DNA of 10,731 bases from JAJRVH01 sp964505995 (GTDB lineage: Bacteria; Pseudomonadota; Zetaproteobacteria; Mariprofundales; Mariprofundaceae), in the NCBI GenBank assembly GCA_964505995.1, contig CAZDLB010000061.1, positions 1 to 10,731 on the forward strand, written 5' to 3'. A model generated the notes under the pieces. That model saw only the letters and a program-made list of their open reading frames with translations. It ran no database searches and was not told the origin of the DNA. Of this stretch, positions 1 to 5,291 are shown piece after piece. A program made the translations under genes and the position numbers. Numbering within the stretch: position 1 is the stretch's first letter; every line of letters begins with the position of its first letter.

Positions 1-13
1 CTACTCGCACTTA

Positions 14-35
14 TAGCTGCAAGTTAGCTACAAGT
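14..35. repeat. Two tandem 11-bp near-identical direct repeats
   Basis: TAGCTGCAAGT (14-24) is followed directly by TAGCTACAAGT (25-35), one mismatch in eleven. They lie just downstream of the last gene of the minor pilin operon, in the only AT-richer stretch at this edge (1-56). From memory, GCTACAAG/GCTGCAAG-type short tandem repeats recur between genes in many gammaproteobacteria; that comparison was not computed. The array may continue past the left edge. No rho-independent terminator is evident in 1-56 on the minus strand, apart from a short T run without a clear stem. Confidence 0.55.
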
Positions 36-56
36 AAAGAAAAAGTCAACCCCGAA

Positions 57-518
57 TCATCGGCCGCTTGTCGCCCGCTGCAGCAGAAAGCCTGCGATCT
101 TTTCCAGATCCTCATCGCTGACCTCGACCGCCGGCATGTCGCTGTAGCGGCCATCGGCTGCCCAGCGCAGCTCCGATGCCAGCTCCTCAACCGTGCGCTT
201 CAGGCCGGTCTCAGGGTTCGTGGCCAGGGAAAGCAACGGCAGGCGCTCGCCATCGGCATCATAGCCGGCCACATGACAGGCACCGCATTTCTGATCAAAC
301 AGACTCGACCCGCCCGAGCTAACCACCCTGCTGTCCACCACATTCAGCTCGGGCATGCCCTGGACCTCGGCCTGCCCGCGCTTGGCCGGCGGAACATTCG
401 CCGGGTTGTCCGAGAAATGGGTAATGCCGGCATCATCCACCCATCTGTAGAGCTTGGCCTGCGCCGGGCCGGCCAGGGCGAGCAGCAGAAGCGCGGGGAG
501 GATAATACGCATCATCAT
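57..518 (-). CDS. Secreted DUF4124-cytochrome c fusion protein, last gene of the minor pilin operon
   Basis: A 153-aa protein with a signal peptide (residues 1-21, likely cleavage after AQA) for export to the periplasm. Residues 22-45 (KLYRWVDDAG, then THFSDNP) match the N-terminal pattern of DUF4124 proteins. A class I cytochrome c-like domain follows: the CGACH heme-attachment motif is at residues 78-82 (bases 273-287), and Met128 in SDMPAV is a plausible sixth ligand ahead of the final helix. The start at 518 was chosen because its ATG overlaps the TGA of the upstream giant pilin gene (ATGA), implying translational coupling. The two following ATGs are equally possible starts. An in-frame extension up to 725 lies wholly inside the upstream gene and is rejected. 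DUF4124 proteins are common envelope proteins of unclear function; joining one to a heme domain inside a pilus operon is unusual. A role in redox sensing or electron transfer at the pilus is inference. Confidence 0.88.
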   Translation of the reverse strand: MMMRIILPALLLLALAGPAQAKLYRWVDDAGITHFSDNPANVPPAKRGQAEVQGMPELNVVDSRVVSSGGSSLFDQKCGACHVAGYDADGERLPLLSLATNPETGLKRTVEELASELRWAADGRYSDMPAVEVSDEDLEKIAGFLLQRATSGR

Positions 519-3500
519 CGCAGCTGCTGCCTGCCGAAGCGCTGCATGACCACCTTCTGGTTGGCGGTGTTGATGTTGTCCACGGCCTCGATCGCATAGA
601 CCAGAACATAGCGGCCCGCTGCTACCTTGTTCTTGAGATACCCCCCGAAGCCGGTGATGATTGAACCATTGATGTAAGAATAGTGGTTCTTGTCTCCTCC
701 ATAGGAGGAATTGCCCGGCTCCCATTCCAGCGGCCCCGGCGTATAGACGATGCCGTTGATGTTCGAATGCGCATGCATGTCCAGCAGGCCACCGACATAC
801 ATCTCGGCCGGGATGTCCTTCCAGGCGTAGGTCAGCAGCGGATAGGCCGTATCCACCTTCTGCCAGTCCACCGTGCCGTCACCGGTCACAGTCGCCCCGC
901 CCCAGCTCGGCGCGCTGACGCCGGACGTGCCATACGGATCCGTCGTCGCCTGATAGAAATAGGTCACCACGTTTGGCGGGGAGCCGACCAGCGCCTTGAT
1001 CGTATCGCCCTTGTAGTACTTGTGGCTCGGCTGCCACAGCGGCGCGTCGAGGCCGACATAGAAATAGTCGGCCCCGTTGACCTCGAGATCACCGGCCTTG
1101 TTGAATCCGGCATCGAGCGTCGGATTGAACGGCGAACCGCTGGGATAGGTCACATCGCCTGAATCCTTCGCCGCCTTATGCGTGTTCCACAGGCTGCTCG
1201 CGCCGGAATAGACATCCAGCATGCTGTTCCATTCCGCCTCGGTCATGTCCAGCGCCGCCAGAGCCACCTTCCAGCCGTGCATGTAGCCCGATGGAAACAG
1301 CAGATGGAAACGGTCGCCGTGATTGTTGCCGGCATCCGAATCCTCCTGGCCGATCGCAAAGCTCGATGTGAATGTGCTCGGGAAGGCGGAAACCGGCCAT
1401 GCATTGGCGTCACTCGGGTCCACGACCAGGGAAAACAGCTTGTGGAAATACTCCAGCGCCGAATTCTCATTGGAGAACATCGTCGAGCTGTTGCCCGGCG
1501 TCGTCGAGAACCCGGTTTCAAGGCTGTTGGCCAGGTCCACGAGTCCATCGCCGCCCGCATTGGTCATCAGCCGCACCGTGCCGGTCAGGCCATGCTGCCG
1601 CGTATCGCTGTCCGTCATCGGGATCAGCCCCTCGCTGGCCGGAAAATAGCCCGAACCGTCGGGCGCGGCGAGATTGTGCGGATTGCTGCTGCTGCCGATC
1701 GGGATCAGGCCCGAGCCCGAATGGGCCGTAGGAAACTGCAACAGGCCGGTGCTGCCGCCCGCCGCATCGCGCGGCAGCACCGGATTGATCAGAATCGGCA
1801 TCTCGAACTTCATGTACGCATCCGTGGCCTCCAGCGGCGTCAGCAGCCGCTCGCCGCTGGCCGGATCGAAGACATCATCCTTATCTATATCCTTGAAGAA
1901 GTCGAAGAACACCGAGCCATAGACGACCAGACGGGCCGTGCCGTCCAGCGTGCCATCCGAATCCACCTTAAACCCAGGCGCAGAATAGCCGTCGTAAAAT
2001 CCGGAACCACCGGTAGATTTCGTGGTCATGGTTCCATGGGTGAAGTAATGGAATGCTCCATTAACGGTTTTTCCATCCACCTTGCAGCTGAAGGACTTTT
2101 TCTTTCCTTTCTTGTCCGTATCCGTCGTCGGCAGCATCACGCGCACGATGCCGAACATCGGGATGCCGTAGTTCACATTGTACTGGAACTCGGCCAGCGT
2201 CAGCCTGCCGGTTACCGGCGCCCAGGCGCGCACGCCATATGTTGCATTCCAGAGCTGATCCACGGCCTGGCGCAGCGCCTCGGCCTTGGCGCAGTAGGCG
2301 CCGTTGACCGAGCCCCATTTGACGCCGGAGTTGTCATGCTGGCAGGTCAGCTGCTCGGCCGCCCAGCGATAGGCATTGAGCTCGAAGAGCTGCGACACAC
2401 CGTTCGGGAAATACGACAGCTGATCCGGCGTGTTCAACAGCGGCGCCTTCACCAGATTGTGCGGCAGCTCCGGATCGGGAAGGTTGGAATAGGGATCGGT
2501 GTTGTCCTGGGCCACGCTGGCCAGCTTCGCCCGGGCCTCGTTGTCGGCCGCAGCCGGCCCATGCCCGGAATACAGCAGCATCGGCGTATTCTCGAAGGAT
2601 ACCTCGGTCGTGCTACTTGTTCCTTTTCGGAAGCCCTTGCCAGGGTTTTTTGGATCGGGGCCGCCGGGCGCGCCGATCTTCGTGTTCGACTGGATGGCCG
2701 TGCCCGAGGGGTTGCTGGACGGGTCGGCTTCGTCGCGGTTGTACGGCGCCTGGGTCACCTCGATGACCGCGTTCTTCAGCGAAGACGACCAGACAGTTGG
2801 CGATCCCAGTGCAACCGGTGGATCGACCTCGCTGCACATGTCGTTCCAGTCGCCGTAATTGGCGGCATTAGTCATCGCCGACACGCCCTCCAGTTGCTTG
2901 GTGATACGCCCCTGAAACTCGCGGAACAGCGATCGACTCTCGCCATCACGACCCAGCGCATAGACCACGAGCATGCAGTTATCGCCGATGCAATTGGCCT
3001 TGGCCGGGTCATAGGGATACTCGGCCGCATTGCTGGCATTCACCTGCTCGTAGCTGGTTCCCCAGACGGCCACCTGCGGGTTATTGGATATGCCCCAGGT
3101 GGCATTGCTGGCCAGCGCCGTCATGCCGGTCACGACATTGCCGGTCTTCGTGTATTCATAGACCCGCACATGCGAACTGTTGCGGATGAAATCATCCACG
3201 GATGTGTAGCCCGCGCTCGTCACGGCCGTGGCTGAATCCAGATCGGCAATGCTCTCGCCAAAAAGGTCGGCCACGAACGGCGCGTCGGCCGGCAGGGTGG
3301 TCGAATTGCCGAGAACATAATCCATGATGGCCACGCGCTCGACACAACCCGGTTCGGGGACTCCCGTGCCCGGATCGCAGGACGGGTCGGTGATACCGCT
3401 CTGCACCCAGTACCAGAAGACCTGGTTCAGCCCGGCCCGGGCCACGGCATCGGCCTGGGCGGCATCGCCCGAGTATTTCGACACCTTGGTCTCGATCACC

Positions 3501-3625
3501 GACTTGTACGCCCCGACCGCACCCAGAACGGTCAGCAGCGCAATCAGGATCAGCGCCGTCACCAGCACAAAACCGCCCTGCTTCCGTCCCGACTGGTATT
3601 CCTGATCAAACCTTCGACAACTCAT
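515..3625 (-). CDS. pilX: Giant PilX-like minor pilin with large ectodomain, possible tip adhesin
   Basis: A 1036-aa protein. Residues 13-70 resemble PilX/GspK N-termini: basic leader, prepilin peptidase site G18/F19, a hydrophobic helix (about 19-40), then an amphipathic stretch with the AQADAVARAG pattern. Position +5 is Thr, not Glu, as in GspK-like tip pilins. PilX proteins are usually near 200 aa, so roughly 800 residues are extra. The ectodomain contains a DxDxDxxxD motif (D579, D581, D583, D587), a Trp/Tyr-rich module (864-925), eight cysteines (83, 94, 212, 217, 264, 428, 445, 514) and a Gly/Tyr/Asn-rich C-terminus (940-1000). The start is firm: AGGAGG lies 5 nt before the ATG at 3625. 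It sits 15 nt after pilW and overlaps the next gene. With no pilY1 after it, a pilin-adhesin at the pilus tip is a reasonable inference. The symbol rests on the N-terminus and operon position only. Confidence 0.85.
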   Translation of the reverse strand: MSCRRFDQEYQSGRKQGGFVLVTALILIALLTVLGAVGAYKSVIETKVSKYSGDAAQADAVARAGLNQVFWYWVQSGITDPSCDPGTGVPEPGCVERVAIMDYVLGNSTTLPADAPFVADLFGESIADLDSATAVTSAGYTSVDDFIRNSSHVRVYEYTKTGNVVTGMTALASNATWGISNNPQVAVWGTSYEQVNASNAAEYPYDPAKANCIGDNCMLVVYALGRDGESRSLFREFQGRITKQLEGVSAMTNAANYGDWNDMCSEVDPPVALGSPTVWSSSLKNAVIEVTQAPYNRDEADPSSNPSGTAIQSNTKIGAPGGPDPKNPGKGFRKGTSSTTEVSFENTPMLLYSGHGPAAADNEARAKLASVAQDNTDPYSNLPDPELPHNLVKAPLLNTPDQLSYFPNGVSQLFELNAYRWAAEQLTCQHDNSGVKWGSVNGAYCAKAEALRQAVDQLWNATYGVRAWAPVTGRLTLAEFQYNVNYGIPMFGIVRVMLPTTDTDKKGKKKSFSCKVDGKTVNGAFHYFTHGTMTTKSTGGSGFYDGYSAPGFKVDSDGTLDGTARLVVYGSVFFDFFKDIDKDDVFDPASGERLLTPLEATDAYMKFEMPILINPVLPRDAAGGSTGLLQFPTAHSGSGLIPIGSSSNPHNLAAPDGSGYFPASEGLIPMTDSDTRQHGLTGTVRLMTNAGGDGLVDLANSLETGFSTTPGNSSTMFSNENSALEYFHKLFSLVVDPSDANAWPVSAFPSTFTSSFAIGQEDSDAGNNHGDRFHLLFPSGYMHGWKVALAALDMTEAEWNSMLDVYSGASSLWNTHKAAKDSGDVTYPSGSPFNPTLDAGFNKAGDLEVNGADYFYVGLDAPLWQPSHKYYKGDTIKALVGSPPNVVTYFYQATTDPYGTSGVSAPSWGGATVTGDGTVDWQKVDTAYPLLTYAWKDIPAEMYVGGLLDMHAHSNINGIVYTPGPLEWEPGNSSYGGDKNHYSYINGSIITGFGGYLKNKVAAGRYVLVYAIEAVDNINTANQKVVMQRFGRQQLR
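851..1036 (-). other. Small Trp/Tyr-rich module in the giant pilin, resembling carbohydrate/surface-binding modules
   Basis: This encodes residues 864-925 of the giant pilin. The pattern is W-Q-P-x-x-x-Y-x-x-G-D near the start, then YFYQATT, then SAPSW, then GDGTVDWQ. It matches the small modules found in chitin-binding (CBM5/12-like) regions and in many phage tail and surface proteins. The aromatic residues W864, Y870, Y871, Y888, Y891, W908 and W921 could form a ligand-binding face. The assignment is by eye. It may instead be a structural beta module with no sugar binding. Confidence 0.5.
1865..1891 (-). other. Calcium-type DxDxDxxxD loop in the giant pilin
   Basis: Residues 579-587 of the giant pilin read DIDKDDVFD, giving Asp at positions 1, 3, 5 and 9 of an EF-hand-like loop, with Glu592 nearby. 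A loop of the same spacing (Asp/Asp/Asn/Asp) is the known calcium site of Pseudomonas PilY1, where calcium controls pilus extension and retraction. The similarity here is in spacing only, and homology to PilY1 is not claimed. Confidence 0.5.
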
Positions 3626-3630
3626 GACCG

Positions 3631-3636
3631 CCTCCT
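3631..3636 (-). promoter_or_regulatory. Strong Shine-Dalgarno site for the giant pilin gene
   Basis: A perfect AGGAGG lies 5 nt upstream of the ATG at 3625, in the only non-overlapping gap (3626-3640) of the operon. The other junctions rely on ATGA coupling with weak sites, so this gene appears set up for independent, strong initiation. Confidence 0.85.
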
Positions 3637-3640
3637 GAAG

Positions 3641-4363
3641 CTACTGGGAAAACGCCGTGTTCGGGTACACCTGAAGGTAGCGGTGCACCATCGGCAATGC
3701 CGTGGCGTTCCCAAACACATCCACCTTTTTTCCGCCCTTGTAGCCCACCGGCACCTCCATCTCGATGAGCACCGTGTATTGCGGCACCGTGACCTGGTTT
3801 CCCTTCTCATCGAACAGCACCGCGCCATAGGGATCGGCCGGCGGCGCATCCACCAGCCCGGCATAGGGATCGCCCTGCCAGACCTGGAACCATGTGACAT
3901 TGGAAAGGATTTCGGTGGGGCTGTCCCCGCCGTCGCGTGTATTGCGATCCAGCCTCAAGGACTTGGCGACGGGATCGTACACATAGTGACGCTCGGCGCG
4001 ATAGTTCTGGGTGTAGGGATCAACCGCCCCCCAGAAGCTTGGGTTCGGCTCCCAGACCAGGGTCTTCAGATCCGTGGTCGCCGCGGACGGCGAGGTGTAG
4101 GGGTCCGGCGTGATCGTCACCTGCGGTGTGCCGCCGATCACCAGCGCACCCTTCAGATCGTCGCCGATCACGCGCAACACGGCCTCCATGTCCTGAACCG
4201 CATCGCTCTGCTGATGCTGGTACTTGTAATGTCCGTACTGGCTCTGGAAGGTCGCCAGCAGCCCACCGAGCACCACCAGCGCGATCACCATGCTGATCAG
4301 CACCTCGACCAGCGTAAACCCTTCATGGAGGGATTCAGGGCGAACGTTCCTCACGCGATTCAT
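3641..4363 (-). CDS. pilW: Type IV pilus minor pilin PilW
   Basis: A 240-aa type IV prepilin. The leader ends at G15 and the mature protein starts FTLVE, so Glu20 is the conserved +5 glutamate. A hydrophobic helix (about 16-38) follows, then the polar helix and a beta-rich C-terminal region. The segment with AVLRVIGDDLKGA is typical of the PilW position, where the N-terminal helix leads into the pilin fold. PilW belongs to the minor pilin priming complex with FimT/FimU, PilV and PilX, which starts assembly in the inner membrane and sits at the pilus tip. The start at 4363 overlaps the pilV stop as ATGA, indicating translational coupling. The family call is secure. The name pilW rather than a PilJ/GspJ-like name rests on gene order. 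Confidence 0.88.
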   Translation of the reverse strand: MNRVRNVRPESLHEGFTLVEVLISMVIALVVLGGLLATFQSQYGHYKYQHQQSDAVQDMEAVLRVIGDDLKGALVIGGTPQVTITPDPYTSPSAATTDLKTLVWEPNPSFWGAVDPYTQNYRAERHYVYDPVAKSLRLDRNTRDGGDSPTEILSNVTWFQVWQGDPYAGLVDAPPADPYGAVLFDEKGNQVTVPQYTVLIEMEVPVGYKGGKKVDVFGNATALPMVHRYLQVYPNTAFSQ

Positions 4364-4749
4364 TGCAGACTTGTCTCCGTGGTCACGACGGACTGATTCT
4401 CAAATGACTCCAGCCGCCCGCCCTGGGATGGCGTCAGCTTGACATGCAGTACCCAGCGGCTGCCGTTCTTGGTCGGCGTCAGCGTGTAGTTGTAGCCGTC
4501 GCGCGCACCAGTGATGGCCACGCCGCTCGCCGGCGGAGAGCCATGGAGTATCCTCGCCTCGTAATCTTTCAGAATCGCCTCGGAAACCGCCGCGGCACTG
4601 ATGCGCTCCTCGCTCTGCTGGTTGAAGCGGATGCTCTGCACCAGAAGGCCGCCCAGAGCGAGCAGCGCGATCGCGATGATCAGCATCGCAACCATGACCT
4701 CGACCAGCGTGAATCCCGATTGCCTTCCGTTCAGCCCCGCAACCATCAT
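4360..4749 (-). CDS. pilV: Type IV pilus minor pilin PilV
   Basis: A 129-aa prepilin with a short leader ending at G12, then FTLVE with the +5 glutamate at Glu17 and a strongly hydrophobic helix (about 13-36). The remainder is small: a polar helix with QQSEERISAAAVSEA, then a short beta-rich part. This fits PilV of the minor pilin set, which acts with PilW and PilX in priming assembly. The start at 4749 was chosen because its ATG overlaps the fimT stop (ATGA) and a GGTGG lies 7 nt upstream. The next codon is also ATG. An in-frame extension to 4797 lies within fimT and would put an atypically long leader before the cleavage site. The gene is coupled at both ends. Confidence 0.87.
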   Translation of the reverse strand: MMVAGLNGRQSGFTLVEVMVAMLIIAIALLALGGLLVQSIRFNQQSEERISAAAVSEAILKDYEARILHGSPPASGVAITGARDGYNYTLTPTKNGSRWVLHVKLTPSQGGRLESFENQSVVTTETSLQ

Positions 4750-5291
4750 GGCGTTACCACCCTGGCGCGACCGGTGACCGTATTGACGACCAGGCACATC
4801 CTCGAGCCGGCATTTCCAGGGGTCCGTGCCATCACAGTCTTTGACGCTCCACCGCCCGTCACGGAAACCGTTCCCCTGGAACTGAAAATAAAGGTCTTGA
4901 TGCCGGTTGCGGTGCTGGCCTGGCAGGTGCTCGTACCGGCAAGCAGATCAACACCGTCCTGATTTCGCCAGCTTCCGGTCCATGCGCCACCTGCATAGCT
5001 TCCGCCCCAGACCGTGGAAATGAAACGTTCCCCATCGAAGTCCACGCCGACGGCCTGCTCCTGGCCGCTGGTCTGGGCCTTGATGCGTGCCGCGCTCATT
5101 GCGCTGCGAATCTCCTCGATCGCCCCCTGGACCCGGTTGCTTTTCTGCATGTTCTGCCAGGCATTCATGGCCATGATGGTCAGCAGGGCGAAGATGCCGA
5201 TCACGACCATCATCTCAACCAGCGTCACCCCGGCTTCGCCACCCCCTTGCCCGGCCATGCCTGCACGGCTTAGGCTTGGCTGAATGCGCAT
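4746..5291 (-). CDS. fimT: Type IV pilus minor pilin FimT/GspH family
   Basis: A 181-aa prepilin (from 5291). The processing site reads GEAG/VTLVEMMVVIG, with +5 Glu and a Val instead of Phe at +1, a substitution seen in FimT/GspH proteins. A hydrophobic helix follows, then the polar stretch with AIEEIRSAMSAARIKAQTSG, typical of the GspH/FimT domain, and a beta-rich C-terminus with two cysteines that could form a disulfide. It is the first gene of the operon. The start is uncertain: in-frame ATGs exist at 5351, 5303, 5300, 5291 and 5258, and none has an ideal Shine-Dalgarno site. I chose 5291, which gives a leader of about 21 residues; a GAGG lies about 12 nt upstream. Confidence 0.85.
   Translation of the reverse strand: MRIQPSLSRAGMAGQGGGEAGVTLVEMMVVIGIFALLTIMAMNAWQNMQKSNRVQGAIEEIRSAMSAARIKAQTSGQEQAVGVDFDGERFISTVWGGSYAGGAWTGSWRNQDGVDLLAGTSTCQASTATGIKTFIFSSRGTVSVTGGGASKTVMARTPGNAGSRMCLVVNTVTGRARVVTP
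5284..5291. other. 8-bp palindrome ATGCGCAT holding both divergent start codons
   Basis: On the plus strand the palindrome begins mrcA (ATG CGC ATG). On the minus strand it begins fimT at the chosen start (ATG CGC ATT). If both starts are right, the two genes overlap head to head by 8 bp with no intergenic DNA, so their promoters must overlap the opposite coding sequence. Confidence 0.5.

Noticed and set aside
519..725. N-terminal extension of the DUF4124-cytochrome frame
   Set aside because: The added residues are low in pattern, lie inside the giant pilin gene, and would bury the signal peptide in mid-protein.
1178..3235. A 685-codon open frame on the plus strand opposite the giant pilin gene
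   Set aside because: Its product is Arg/His/Gly rich with no domain pattern, as expected for an antisense shadow in GC-rich DNA. The minus-strand gene has a strong ribosome site and a clear prepilin N-terminus.
3683..4396. A 237-codon plus-strand frame opposite pilW
   Set aside because: His/Arg-rich shadow translation. pilW has a canonical cleavage site and coupled start.
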